The position numbers and the translations under genes were made by a program. A DNA stretch of 64,000 nt, taken from positions 248,001 to 312,000 of the forward strand of contig NZ_CAJCKW010000002.1 in the NCBI RefSeq assembly GCF_903970965.1, in the 5' to 3' direction. The notes beneath the pieces are model-generated. The model did not search any database, was not told the DNA's origin, and was given only the letters and a program-made list of their open reading frames with translations. This document shows positions 26,280 through 35,333 of this stretch, in pieces; position 1 is the first letter of the stretch, and each line of letters starts with the position of its first letter. This DNA is from Aureimonas sp. ME7 (GTDB lineage Bacteria; Pseudomonadota; Alphaproteobacteria; Rhizobiales; Rhizobiaceae).

Positions 26280-27569
26280 TCAAACGATCCCGCCGCCGGT
26301 AGCCCTGGCGGCGGGCCGTGCTTCGGCGACCCGTCCCCGGTAGCCGCTTGACCGATAGGCCGCGATCGGATCGATGGCCCCGCCGTCTTCTGCGCGAACG
26401 CGGGCGAGGAGCGGTTCGACATCGGTTCGGAACGCGACCTTCAAGGTCTCGGATGCCATCATCGCGTCGTTGGCCTCCTGAAAACCGCCAAGCGCCTCGC
26501 GATCGACGAGCAACGCCTGCGCATAAGCGCGGCGAATTTCATTGGCGGACCGGATCAGGCTTTCGATCGGGTCCGTCACGTTATGCGACTGATCGATCAT
26601 GTAGGAGGGTCGAAGCGCGTCGAGCGCCGCTCCGGCACCGACGAGTTCGTTGAAGACGAGAAACAGGCGAAACGGATCGATCGAACCGGCGTCGAGGTCG
26701 TCGTCGCCATATTTCGAATCGTTGAAGTGGAAGCCCCCGAGCTTACCCGCACGGATCAGTCGGGAGACGATCTGCTCGATGTTCACGTTGGGCGCGTGGT
26801 GCCCGAGATCGACGAGACAAAAGGCCTTCTCGCCAAGCTCCATGGCAGCGAGGTAGCTCGAACCCCAGTCCTGGATCACGGTCGAGTAGAAGGCCGGCTC
26901 GTACATCTTGTGTTCGGAGAAGATGCGCCAGTCGGACGGGAGCTTTGCCGTGATGTCCTTCATCGCGCCGATATACCGGTCGAAGGCGCGGCCGAGATCG
27001 CTTTGCCCGGCGAAGTTCGAACCGTCCGCGAGCCAGACCGTCAGCGCCTTGGAGCCGATGGCCTCGCCGATCTCCACCGTTTCCAGATTATGCTCCACCG
27101 CCTGCGCGCGAACGGCCTGGTCCACATGAGACAACGAGCCGTACTTGTAGGATAGCGGCTGGCGCGGATCGTCAGGGTGGTCTTGGAACGTGTTGGAGTT
27201 CATCGCATCGAAGGAAAGGCCGAGTTCGGAGGCCTTGTCCCGAAGGTCCTTCGGATCCGCCTTGTCCCAAGGGATATGAAGCGACACGGCCGGCGTGGCA
27301 CGACCGAGGTCTTGAATCACGGCGCAATCATCGAGCTTCTCGAAGATGCCACGCGGTTCCCCCAACCCGGGAAACCGGGCGAAGCGAGTCCCGCCCGTCC
27401 CCACCCCCCAGGAAGGCACGGCCACCGTGAAGGCGGAGACCTTTCGAGCGATCTCGTCGATCGCGATACCACGCCGGTCGAGGCGCTCGCCAAGGCTCTC
27501 GTAGTCGCGTTCGAGATCGGCACGCAGGCGCTGGTTGGACGCTTCGATGACGTCCGTCGTGATTCGCAT
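26280..27569 (-). CDS. rhaI: L-rhamnose isomerase, rhizobial type
   Basis: RhaI converts L-rhamnose to L-rhamnulose. The 429-residue product belongs to the xylose isomerase-like TIM-barrel group with RhaI features: SLHIPWDKADPKDLRDKASE, the metal-site segments SEHKMYEPAFYSTVIQDWGS and DLGHHAPNVNIEQIV, and GGFHFNDSKYGDDDLDAGSI. The start MRITTDVIEASNQ at 27569 is preferred; an upstream extension of 48 codons covers the intergenic region. It lies 43 bases after rhaD and ahead of the SIS gene. The operon is divergent from rhaR. Confidence 0.93.
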   Translation of the reverse strand: MRITTDVIEASNQRLRADLERDYESLGERLDRRGIAIDEIARKVSAFTVAVPSWGVGTGGTRFARFPGLGEPRGIFEKLDDCAVIQDLGRATPAVSLHIPWDKADPKDLRDKASELGLSFDAMNSNTFQDHPDDPRQPLSYKYGSLSHVDQAVRAQAVEHNLETVEIGEAIGSKALTVWLADGSNFAGQSDLGRAFDRYIGAMKDITAKLPSDWRIFSEHKMYEPAFYSTVIQDWGSSYLAAMELGEKAFCLVDLGHHAPNVNIEQIVSRLIRAGKLGGFHFNDSKYGDDDLDAGSIDPFRLFLVFNELVGAGAALDALRPSYMIDQSHNVTDPIESLIRSANEIRRAYAQALLVDREALGGFQEANDAMMASETLKVAFRTDVEPLLARVRAEDGGAIDPIAAYRSSGYRGRVAEARPAARATGGGIV

Positions 27570-27612
27570 AGATCCGCCCTCCCCGGCGGTTGAAACGAAA
27601 GAAGGCGGGACC

Positions 27613-29703
27613 TTAGCGCGTGAAGGCGATTGGGTTACCGGCGTCCACGTTGAGGATGTTGCCGGTGGACTTGGCCGACTGATCGCTGGCAAGGAAATAC
27701 ACCGCTTCCGCAATGTCCTCCGGGAACACCGAGCGCTTCAGAAGCGAGCGCTGCCGGTAATGCTCTTCCAACTGGTCGGTCTGCAGCTTCGAGGAAGCGG
27801 CCCGCTGTTCGCGCCATTCCCCGTTCCAGATCTTGGAGCCGCGCAGGACCGCGTCGGGATTGACCGTATTGACGCGGATCCCCGCCTCCGCCCCTTCCAG
27901 CGCAAGGCAGCGTGCAAGGTGGATCTCGGCCGCCTTCGCGGTGCAGTAGGCCGAGGCGCCGGCCGACGCCGCCAAGCCGTTCTTGGATGCGATGAAGATG
28001 ATGGCGCCGCCGAGCTTCTGCCGTCGGAACAGCCGGAACGCCTCGCGCGAGACGAGGAAGTAGCCGGTCGCCAGAATGTCGATATTGCGGTTCCAGACCT
28101 CCAGCGTCGTGTCTTCCACTGCGGAGGCGGAGGCGATGCCGGCGTTGGATACGAGGATGTCGAGCCCGCCGAACCCGGCGATCGTATCGGCGAACCCCTT
28201 GGCGACCGCGTCTTCGTCAGTCACGTTGACGACGACGTCCGCGACCTGATCGGCGCCGAACGCCTTCGAAAGCTCTGTTTTCGCCGTGTCGAGCGCGCCG
28301 GCATCGATGTCGGCGAGAACAACGCAGGCGCCTTCGCGAAGAAGTCGCTCGGCTGTGGCGCGCCCGATCCCGCCCGCGCCCCCGGTGACGAAGGCGACGC
28401 GCCCCGCCAGCGACTTGGGCTTCGGCATTCGCTGAAGCTTGGCCTCCTCCAGAAGCCAATATTCGATATCGAAGGCTTCCTGCTCATCGAGGCCCTGATA
28501 CGTATCGACGCCGGACGCGCCGCGCATGACGTTGATCGCGTTGACGTAGAACTCGGCCGCGATGCGCGCGGTCGCCTTGTCCTTGGCGAAGGAGAACATG
28601 CCGACGCCCGGCACGAGGTAGATGACGGCGTTCGGATCGCGGACAGCGGGGCTGTTCGCGCGGCGGCTGCGCTCGTAGTAGGCGCGGTAATCGTCGCGAT
28701 AGGCTTCGATCGCGGCGTCGAGCCCAGAAACGAGCGCCTCCGCGTCGCCGCCATGCGAAAGGACCAAGGGGCGAATCTTGGTGCGCAGGAAGTGGTCGGG
28801 GCAGGACGTTCCCAGCGCGGCGAGAGAGCCGAGATCTTGCGATCCAACGAATTCGAGAACCGCCGGCGAATCGTCGAAGTGCCCGATCTTGCGCTCGTCC
28901 TGACCGATCCGGGCGCGAATTTCGGGCATCAGCCGCGCGGCGACGGCGCGCCGTTCCTCCGGGGCAAGCGTTTCGGCCGCCTTGCCGCCGAAGGCAGCCT
29001 TGCCGGCCAGGGCGGCATCGAACCACTCGATCGCCTTGTTGATGATCCGCAGCGTCGTTTCGTAGGCGTCCTTGGCGGTATCCCCCCATGTGAACAACCC
29101 ATGGCTTTCGAGGACCACGCCCTTGGCGTGCGGGTTCTCGGCGGCAAATCGGGAAAGTTCGAGACCGAGTTCGAACCCGGGGCGCCGCCAGCCGAGCCAA
29201 CCGATCTCCTCGCCATAGATCTCCTTCGTCAGCTCGCGGCTGCGCTTTGTCGCCGCGATCGCGATCACCGCATCGGGGTGCATGTGGTCGACATGGGCGT
29301 AGGGCAGATAGGCGTGGAGCGGTGTGTCGATCGAGGCGGCGCGAGGATTGAGATCGAAGGTGCAGTGGCTGAGAAGCCCGACCATCTCGTCCTCGTGCTC
29401 CAGCCCGCGATAGATGCCCCGCAGCCGCTCCAGCTTGTCGAGATAGAGCGTCGCGAAACCGTCGAGCTTCATCGTGCCGACGTCGCCGCCCGAGCCCTTG
29501 ACCCAGAGCACCGTGACGTCCTCCCCGGTCAGCGGATCGCGCTCGGAGACTTTGGCCGAGGTGTTGCCGCCGCCGAAGTTGGTGATTCGCTTGTCGGAGC
29601 CGAGAAGATTGGAGCGATACAGAAGGCGCTCGGGCTCGCTCATGCCGTTCGCAAGGGCATCGTCCCAGCGGTTCTCCAGGAGCTTCGTCGTCGCTGACGT
29701 CAT
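27613..29703 (-). CDS. rhaD: Bifunctional rhamnulose-1-phosphate aldolase / short-chain dehydrogenase
   Basis: This fusion cleaves L-rhamnulose 1-phosphate to dihydroxyacetone phosphate and L-lactaldehyde, and probably oxidises the lactaldehyde. The 696-residue protein has an N-terminal class II aldolase domain (NFGGGNTSAKV; zinc histidines in HVDHMHPDAV and the SHGLFTW segment). Its C-terminal SDR domain has FVTGGAGGIGRAT near 440 and AYCTAKAAE as YxxxK. Length and domain order match the rhizobial RhaD fusion. The ATG at 29703 has a GGAAG site; a longer reading frame reaches into the operator region and is rejected. It is the first gene of the leftward rhamnose operon. Confidence 0.95.
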   Translation of the reverse strand: MTSATTKLLENRWDDALANGMSEPERLLYRSNLLGSDKRITNFGGGNTSAKVSERDPLTGEDVTVLWVKGSGGDVGTMKLDGFATLYLDKLERLRGIYRGLEHEDEMVGLLSHCTFDLNPRAASIDTPLHAYLPYAHVDHMHPDAVIAIAATKRSRELTKEIYGEEIGWLGWRRPGFELGLELSRFAAENPHAKGVVLESHGLFTWGDTAKDAYETTLRIINKAIEWFDAALAGKAAFGGKAAETLAPEERRAVAARLMPEIRARIGQDERKIGHFDDSPAVLEFVGSQDLGSLAALGTSCPDHFLRTKIRPLVLSHGGDAEALVSGLDAAIEAYRDDYRAYYERSRRANSPAVRDPNAVIYLVPGVGMFSFAKDKATARIAAEFYVNAINVMRGASGVDTYQGLDEQEAFDIEYWLLEEAKLQRMPKPKSLAGRVAFVTGGAGGIGRATAERLLREGACVVLADIDAGALDTAKTELSKAFGADQVADVVVNVTDEDAVAKGFADTIAGFGGLDILVSNAGIASASAVEDTTLEVWNRNIDILATGYFLVSREAFRLFRRQKLGGAIIFIASKNGLAASAGASAYCTAKAAEIHLARCLALEGAEAGIRVNTVNPDAVLRGSKIWNGEWREQRAASSKLQTDQLEEHYRQRSLLKRSVFPEDIAEAVYFLASDQSAKSTGNILNVDAGNPIAFTR

Positions 29704-29800
29704 CTTCCGACCTTCCCAACCGGGTTCGACTGCGCGGAGCGCGAGTGAATAAAAAGGGGCTTCGATTTCGCGGCCGAACATCCTCTCGCTCCGCAAACGT

Positions 29801-29870
29801 GTCAATCATCATAATCACAATCAATCATGCTGCATCGCAATATGATTGATTGTGCGCGGAAGTGATTGAC
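29801..29870. promoter_or_regulatory. Nested inverted-repeat operator between rhaD and rhaR
   Basis: A perfect 13-bp inverted repeat, CACAATCAATCAT (29816-29828) and ATGATTGATTGTG (29842-29854), is separated by 13 bases. It sits inside a second perfect pair, GTCAATCA (29801-29808) and TGATTGAC (29863-29870), on almost the same centre. All arms reuse the ATCA/TGAT word. Position between divergent rhaD and rhaR makes RhaR (DeoR family) the likely binder. Confidence 0.75.
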
Positions 29871-29911
29871 AGGTTGAGGCGTTGCGTCGATCTTCGAGCT
29901 GGGAGGAATGG

Positions 29912-30709
29912 ATGCACGAACGCGAACGCCACAGGATGATCCTGAGCGCCATCAAAGGGCGTTCCGTGGGAACCGTGCAGGAGTTCGCGGCGCTCACCGG
30001 CGCGTCCGAGGCGACGATCCGCCGTGATATCCAGGCGCTCGCCAATGCGCGGCGGCTCCGAAAGGTGCGCGGCGGCGCGGAAACGCTCAACACGGCCCCC
30101 AGTGGACTGCCGGGCGGCTCCAATCTGGCGAAAGCGCAGACGCTGCGCGTGGCAGAGAAGCGCGCCATCGCTCGAGAAGCCGCCAAGTTCTGCGACGACG
30201 AGGCCGCCGCGATCATCAACGGCGGCAGCACCACGTTCCAGATGGTGCATTTTCTGACCGACGCGTCGATCCAGGTCATGACCAACTCGTTTCCGATCGC
30301 CGATCATCTTCTCCAGCATTCCCGCTGCACCGTTCTCCTCCCGGCCGGCGCGATCTACCGGGATCAGGGGCTGATCCTTTCTCCGTTCGAGGCGGACGGC
30401 ACGGCCCACTTCCGCGCTCGCCGCATGTTCATGGGCGTGCAGAGCATCTCCGCCCTCGGCTTCGCGGAGACCGATCCGCTGATCATCCAGTCCGAGCAGC
30501 GCCTGATGCGCCAAGCCGACGAACTCGTGATCCTGGCCGACAGCTCGAAGTTCGAGACGCGCTCCAGCCTCGTACTGGCGCCCCTGGAGCGTGCGGCGAT
30601 CCTGATCACCGACGAAGGCGTAACAGATGCCGCAGCCTCGATGGTCGAAGCGGCCGGCGTAAGGCTTGTCGTGGCCGGCTTGGAACAGGGTGGCCATGAT
30701 GCCGAATAG
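29912..30709 (+). CDS. rhaR: DeoR-family rhamnose regulator
   Basis: This is the likely repressor of the rhamnose genes. The 265-residue protein has an N-terminal DeoR winged helix-turn-helix ([20 protein letters not shown], then [20 protein letters not shown]) and the C-terminal sugar-phosphate-sensing domain with [27 protein letters not shown] and [11 protein letters not shown]. The ATG at 29912 is placed by GGGAGGAATGG. DeoR proteins usually respond to a phosphorylated sugar. The nested palindrome upstream is its probable operator and would allow autoregulation. It overlaps rhaU by 14 bases. Confidence 0.92.
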   Translation: MHERERHRMILSAIKGRSVGTVQEFAALTGASEATIRRDIQALANARRLRKVRGGAETLNTAPSGLPGGSNLAKAQTLRVAEKRAIAREAAKFCDDEAAAIINGGSTTFQMVHFLTDASIQVMTNSFPIADHLLQHSRCTVLLPAGAIYRDQGLILSPFEADGTAHFRARRMFMGVQSISALGFAETDPLIIQSEQRLMRQADELVILADSSKFETRSSLVLAPLERAAILITDEGVTDAAASMVEAAGVRLVVAGLEQGGHDAE

Positions 30710-31025
30710 CGAGGAAACGTTCGCCTTCCGCATGGTACTGCCCCCCGGATGCGCCGACGAATATCGGCGCCGGCACGATGCGATCCCGCCCGAGCTTGTG
30801 GCTCTTCTGCGAAGTGCAGGTGTTCGCGACTACTCCATTCACCTCGATCCCGAAACGAACCATCTCTTCGCGGTTCTGAAACGCCCCGCGGACCACCGGA
30901 TGGACGCACTGGCGGCCAGCGAGATCATGCGGCGTTGGTGGACGGGTATGGCCGACATCATGGAGACGAACTCCGATCAGTCGCCCGTCGTGACCCCGCT
31001 CGAACCCATGTTCAGGATGGATTGA
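30696..31025 (+). CDS. rhaU: L-rhamnose mutarotase
   Basis: RhaU (RhaM/YiiL family) interconverts rhamnose anomers. The 109-residue product keeps the family pattern: [20 protein letters not shown] at the start with the catalytic His, [18 protein letters not shown] in the middle, [11 protein letters not shown] and a C-terminal PLEPMFRMD. Two adjacent ATG codons (30696 and 30699) are possible starts. It overlaps the end of rhaR and is followed four bases later by rhaK. That order matches known rhizobial rhamnose loci, except that the transporter genes are placed further downstream here. Confidence 0.92.
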   Translation: MMPNSEETFAFRMVLPPGCADEYRRRHDAIPPELVALLRSAGVRDYSIHLDPETNHLFAVLKRPADHRMDALAASEIMRRWWTGMADIMETNSDQSPVVTPLEPMFRMD

Positions 31026-31029
31026 GCCG

Positions 31030-32436
31030 ATGCCGCGAGCCATCCGTTTCGTCGCCGTCGTCGATATCGGCAAGACCAATGCCAAGGTCGTGTTGCACGA
31101 CCTTCTGGAGCGGCGCGACCTCGGCTTCCATTCGGTGGTGAACGAGGTCCGTCAGGACGGGCCCTACCCGCATTTCGATCTCGACCGCCTCTTCGCGTTC
31201 GTGCTCGATTCGATCCGTCGGATCGCGGCGCTGCACCCGATCGATGCCATCTCGATCACCACCCACGGAGCGTCGGCCGTCCTGATCGACGACAGCGGTC
31301 TTGCGCTGCCGATGATCGACTACGAGTTCGATATTTCAGGGCCGGAAAGCGACGAATACGAGACGATCCGCCCGCCCTTCTCCGAAACCCAGTCACCGTC
31401 CATGGGCGCCGGGCTCAATGTCGGGCGCCAGCTTTTCTGGTTGCAGAGGCGGTTTCCCGACGAGTTCGCCCGCACCCGCCATATCATGACCTACCCGCAA
31501 TATTGGGTTTGGAAGCTGACGGGCGAACTCGCGTTCGAGCCGACCTCGGTGGGTTGCCACACCGACCTTTGGAACCCGGCGCGCAACGACTTTTCTTCCC
31601 TCGTGGATCGCATGGGCTGGCGTCCCCTCTTCGCGACCCGCCGCCAGGCATTCGACGTCGTCGCTCCGCTTCGCACCGATCTCGCGGCACGGATCGGCAT
31701 GTCGGAGAGCGACCCGTTGCCGGTTCTGTGCGGCATCCACGATTCCAACGCCTCGCTCCTGCCTCATCTCCTGTCGCGCCAGACACCGTTCTCCGTAGTC
31801 TCCACGGGCACCTGGGTCGTCAGCTTCTCCATCGGCGGGCGGGCGATCGCGCTCCGCCCTGGCTTCAGCACCATGGCCAACGTCGATGCGTTCGGTCGGC
31901 CCGTGCCGTCCGGCATCTTCATGGGCGGGCGCGAGTTCGACCTCCTCACCGAGCGCAGCACTGCCTCGCCGACAGCGGACGACATCGCAAAGGTGATAGA
32001 TCGGCAGATTATGGCCCACCCCGGCCAGACGCCGGGAACCGGCCCCTTTCCACATGCGAAAGGGGGCTGGTCGCAAGCGCCCGCCTCCCTTTCCCCCACC
32101 GAGCGCTGCGTCGCCGCCAGCCTCTACGCAGCGCTGTCGACGCAGGCCGTGCTGGAACTGATCGGTGCGGAGGGGACCATCGTCGTGGAAGGCCCATTCG
32201 CGCGCAACCCGATCTACTTGAGCGCCCTACGCCAATTGACCCAACGGAAGGTCAGCGCCTCGGCAGACGGCACAGGCACCAGTGCGGGCGCGGCGCTTCT
32301 TGCCCTCGGGCCCGACGGCGCCCTTGCCTCGGATGATGGAAATGCCGACGATGACGCCGTCCTGCCCGACCTTTCCCGGTACCGCGCCGCATGGCTCGCC
32401 CGGGCCGAGGTCCAAGAACGGGAGCTGACGCCATGA
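31030..32436 (+). CDS. rhaK: Rhamnulokinase (FGGY family, rhizobial RhaK)
   Basis: RhaK phosphorylates L-rhamnulose at C1; in Rhizobium leguminosarum it is also needed for transporter activity. The 468-residue FGGY kinase opens FVAVVDIGKTNAKVVLHDL, with AISITTHGASAVL, MTYPQYWVWKLTGELAFEPT, the substrate Asp in CGIHDSNASLLPHL and the ATP-binding STGTWVVSFS. These match rhizobial RhaK rather than the enterobacterial RhaB. The stop overlaps the next AraC-type gene by four bases. Kinase family is certain; rhamnulose specificity rests on the neighbours. Confidence 0.92.
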   Translation: MPRAIRFVAVVDIGKTNAKVVLHDLLERRDLGFHSVVNEVRQDGPYPHFDLDRLFAFVLDSIRRIAALHPIDAISITTHGASAVLIDDSGLALPMIDYEFDISGPESDEYETIRPPFSETQSPSMGAGLNVGRQLFWLQRRFPDEFARTRHIMTYPQYWVWKLTGELAFEPTSVGCHTDLWNPARNDFSSLVDRMGWRPLFATRRQAFDVVAPLRTDLAARIGMSESDPLPVLCGIHDSNASLLPHLLSRQTPFSVVSTGTWVVSFSIGGRAIALRPGFSTMANVDAFGRPVPSGIFMGGREFDLLTERSTASPTADDIAKVIDRQIMAHPGQTPGTGPFPHAKGGWSQAPASLSPTERCVAASLYAALSTQAVLELIGAEGTIVVEGPFARNPIYLSALRQLTQRKVSASADGTGTSAGAALLALGPDGALASDDGNADDDAVLPDLSRYRAAWLARAEVQERELTP

Positions 32437-33374
32437 CCTTGCAAACGATGAACATTCGCGCGGCTCCCGGCCAGACCTGCGATCCCGCGCACGAGATTAT
32501 CATCTGCGTCCCCGGCGAGTCGTTTCGCTGGGCGAAGCACGACTATCCCCATCATCTGGCGAAGTGGCACCGCCATCCCGAATACGAGCTGCATCTCGTC
32601 ACGAGGGGCCGGGGGCGGATGATGATCGGCGATCATGTCGGCCCGTTCGCGGAAGGCTGTCTCGTTCTCACCGGGCCGAACCTGCCCCACCACTGGATCA
32701 GCGACCTGGAGGCGGACGAGCGATTGACCGGGCGCGACGTCCTGATCCAGTTCAACGCCCAGGTCGCCGATACGCTGATCTCCGGGTTTCCCGAACTGTC
32801 CGAGATGCGCACCCTCCTGAAGGACGCCGCGTTCGGCGTCGAGTTCACCGGCGCGACGGCGGAGATTGCGCGCAGAAAACTTTGCGCGATGGAGAACGAA
32901 AAGGGCGCGAGCCGCCTCCTGTCGTTCATCGCGCTGATGTCGGACCTGTCGTCGCGCGCCGAGGATCGACGCATCCTGTCCCGCTGCGCTCCGGCGCTCG
33001 GAATGCACACCGCCGCCTCGCGCCGCCTCGACCGGGTGATCGCCTTCCTCGGCGAGCGCTACCGGAGCAACGTGACGCTCGGCGAAGCGGCAGCCGTCTG
33101 CAACATGGAGGCGACGGCGTTTTCCCGTTTCTTCAAGCAGCAGACCGGCCACAACTTCACGTCCTACGTGAACCGGCTGCGGGTGCATCAAGCCTGCGCG
33201 CTGCTCGCGCAAGGGGACATGCCCGTCACGCAGATCTGCTACGAGGTCGGGTACAACAACACCGCCAACTTCAACCGCCAGTTCCATGCCGTCTGCCAGC
33301 AGACGCCGTCCGCGTACCGCGAGCGCGCGCGCAGCATTCGCCTGGGTCCGGCACTCCATCCACAGGCCGCCTGA
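32433..33374 (+). CDS. AraC family transcriptional regulator
   Basis: The 313-residue protein has an N-terminal cupin-like sensing part ([20 protein letters not shown], then [20 protein letters not shown]). Its C-terminal double helix-turn-helix begins near residue 210 ([51 protein letters not shown]). The ATG at 32433 overlaps the rhaK stop (ATGA), which couples a second regulator to the rhamnose transcript. The genes downstream (two dehydrogenases and an ABC transporter) are its more likely targets. The inducer is not evident. Confidence 0.9.
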   Translation: MTLQTMNIRAAPGQTCDPAHEIIICVPGESFRWAKHDYPHHLAKWHRHPEYELHLVTRGRGRMMIGDHVGPFAEGCLVLTGPNLPHHWISDLEADERLTGRDVLIQFNAQVADTLISGFPELSEMRTLLKDAAFGVEFTGATAEIARRKLCAMENEKGASRLLSFIALMSDLSSRAEDRRILSRCAPALGMHTAASRRLDRVIAFLGERYRSNVTLGEAAAVCNMEATAFSRFFKQQTGHNFTSYVNRLRVHQACALLAQGDMPVTQICYEVGYNNTANFNRQFHAVCQQTPSAYRERARSIRLGPALHPQAA

Positions 33375-33477
33375 GCAAGGGCCAACAAAGTTTGCAAGCG
33401 CGCAGCGTCAGGCGTCGCGGCAGGCGGGTTCGAACCTTAGCTTTGCGAGAAAACGTGCCGACCCAGGGAGCCACGAA

Positions 33478-34563
33478 ATGTCGACCATGTCCGACCTGAA
33501 TTCCTCGACGCAAAGCGATCGACGCGCCCTCGTTCTGGAGGGAAAGGACCGGCTCACCCTGCGCGACTACGATCTGCCGGAGACGCTCGGCGATCATGAT
33601 GTCCGCATCGCGATCCACACGGTCGGCATCTGCGGATCGGACGTTCATTACTACACGCACGGTGCGATCGGGCCGTTCGTGGTGCGAGAACCGATGATCC
33701 TCGGACACGAGGCCTCCGGCATCGTCACCGAGGTCGGCGCCGGCGTGACGACGCTGAAGCCGGGCGACCGCGTCTGCATGGAACCGGGCGTGCCCGATCC
33801 CAACGGCCGCGCGACGCGCCTCGGTCTCTACAATCTCGACCCTGCCGTCCAGTTCTGGGCGACGCCGCCGGTGCATGGCGTCCTGCGTCCGAGCGTGGTC
33901 CATCCGGAAGCCTTCACCTTCAAACTGCCCGACAACGTGTCCTTTGCCGCCGCCGCCATGGTGGAGCCGCTGGCCGTCGGCGTTCACGCCGTCACCAAGG
34001 CCAAGGCCGCGCCGGGCAACGTCGCCGTGGTGATCGGTGCCGGGCCCATCGGCCTCGTCACCGTGCTGGCTGCGCTTGCCGGCGGCTGTGCGCACGTGAT
34101 CGTCAGCGACGTCGACGACACCAAGCTGGAGATCGCCCGAAAGCTCGGCTCCGTCTCCACGGTCAACGTCGCGCGCGAAAACCTTGCCGAGGTCGTCAAA
34201 GCGCGCACCGAAGGCTGGGGTGCGGACGTGATCTACGAATGCGCCGGCTCGGAAAAGGCGATCGCCGGCATCTTCGAGCCGCTTTGCCCCGGCGGCGTCG
34301 TGGTGTTCGTCGGCATTCCCCTGCACCCCGCGTCCTACGACGTGTCGGCGGCGATGGTGAAGGAAGCGCGGGTCGAGCACGTGTTCCGATACGCCCATGT
34401 CTTCCCCCGCTGCGTCGCCATGCTGGCGTCCGGCGCGGTGGACGTGTCGCCGCTCATCACTCGGACGTTCCCGTTCGAGAAAAGCGTCGAAGCCTTTAAA
34501 CTCGCAGCCACTTCGCCGAAGGGCGAGGTGAAGATGCAGATCGAGATGGGACTGCCCGGCTAG
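33478..34563 (+). CDS. Zinc-dependent polyol dehydrogenase (xylitol dehydrogenase-like)
   Basis: This 361-residue medium-chain dehydrogenase probably oxidises a polyol to a ketose with NAD+. The catalytic zinc site is present (C52 in [11 protein letters not shown]77/E78 in LGHEA), as is the nucleotide loop [10 protein letters not shown]. The four structural-zinc cysteines of most family members are absent: the segment reads [20 protein letters not shown], a pattern also found in some bacterial xylitol dehydrogenases. The ATG at 33478 follows AGGGAG. The SDR gene downstream and the AraC gene upstream suggest a polyol or deoxy-sugar pathway. Sorbitol or threitol are alternative substrates. Confidence 0.85.
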   Translation: MSTMSDLNSSTQSDRRALVLEGKDRLTLRDYDLPETLGDHDVRIAIHTVGICGSDVHYYTHGAIGPFVVREPMILGHEASGIVTEVGAGVTTLKPGDRVCMEPGVPDPNGRATRLGLYNLDPAVQFWATPPVHGVLRPSVVHPEAFTFKLPDNVSFAAAAMVEPLAVGVHAVTKAKAAPGNVAVVIGAGPIGLVTVLAALAGGCAHVIVSDVDDTKLEIARKLGSVSTVNVARENLAEVVKARTEGWGADVIYECAGSEKAIAGIFEPLCPGGVVVFVGIPLHPASYDVSAAMVKEARVEHVFRYAHVFPRCVAMLASGAVDVSPLITRTFPFEKSVEAFKLAATSPKGEVKMQIEMGLPG

Positions 34564-34607
34564 ATCGGACAAAGGCCCGCAGCTGAAGTCTTGGGAGGGA
34601 CGACGCG

Positions 34608-35333
34608 TTGGATTTCAAAGGCAGGACCGCCATCGTCACCGGTGCCGGCAAAGGCATCGGGCGCCATGTCGCCGAACTCCTCACGGAGCGCGGGGCCAAG
34701 GTGGTGGCGCTCGGACGCACGAAGGCCGATCTCGAAACGCTGGAAGGCGCCACCGGCTGCCGGACGATCACGGTGGACCTGGCCGACGGCGCCGCCGCTC
34801 GCCTCGCGGCAACCGAGGCGCTGCCGGCGGACCTTTTGGTGAACTGCGCCGGGATCAACATTCTGGAGCCGTTTCTGGAGATGAAGGACGAGTCCTTCGA
34901 CACGGTTCAGGCGATCAACGTGCGCGCCGCCGCTATCGTCTCCCAGGTCTTTGCCCGTGATCTAATCCGCCGCTCTGCGCCCGGCGCCATCGTCAACGTG
35001 TCGTCGATCTCGTCCCTCCTCGGCTTTCGCGACCACGCCGCCTATTGCGCATCCAAAGGCGCGCTGGACGGGCTGACGCGGGTGATGGCGAACGAGTTGG
35101 GCCCGCACCGGATCCGCGTCAACGCGGTGAACCCCGGCATTACGCTGACCGAGCTGGCGCGCGTCGCCTGGAGCGCGCCGGAAAAGGCGGGGCCGATGAT
35201 GAGCCGCACGCCCGTCGGGCGCTTCGCCGAGACGGCCGATGTCGCAGAGGCCATCCTCTTCCTCCTGTCGGACGCGGCGGCGATGATCCATGGCCACGCC
35301 TTGCCTGTGGAAGGGGGCTTCCTTGCCAACTGA
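34608..35333 (+). CDS. SDR oxidoreductase (L-xylulose reductase/DCXR-like)
   Basis: The 241-residue short-chain dehydrogenase has VTGAGKGIGRHVAELL, the DCXR-like VALGRTKADLETLE, NCAGINILEPFLEM, VNVSSISS and YCASKGALDGLTR, ending HALPVEGGFLAN. Such proteins reduce L-xylulose and related ketoses or oxidise the polyol. The start is a TTG at 34608, seven bases behind GGGAGGGA; no ATG gives the full nucleotide-binding domain. The end overlaps the next ATPase start, so the enzyme is tied to the transporter. Exact substrate unknown. Confidence 0.83.
   Translation: MDFKGRTAIVTGAGKGIGRHVAELLTERGAKVVALGRTKADLETLEGATGCRTITVDLADGAAARLAATEALPADLLVNCAGINILEPFLEMKDESFDTVQAINVRAAAIVSQVFARDLIRRSAPGAIVNVSSISSLLGFRDHAAYCASKGALDGLTRVMANELGPHRIRVNAVNPGITLTELARVAWSAPEKAGPMMSRTPVGRFAETADVAEAILFLLSDAAAMIHGHALPVEGGFLAN

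Noticed and set aside
29816-29854. Repeated ATCA/TGAT words considered as a CRISPR-like or integration repeat
   Set aside because: There are no regular spacers, the arms are inverted rather than direct, and the position between divergent regulator and operon explains them as an operator.
33411-33445. A tRNA-like GGGTTCGAACC string
   Set aside because: The flanking bases do not form a T-arm stem or acceptor stem, and no D- or anticodon arm lies at the right distance.
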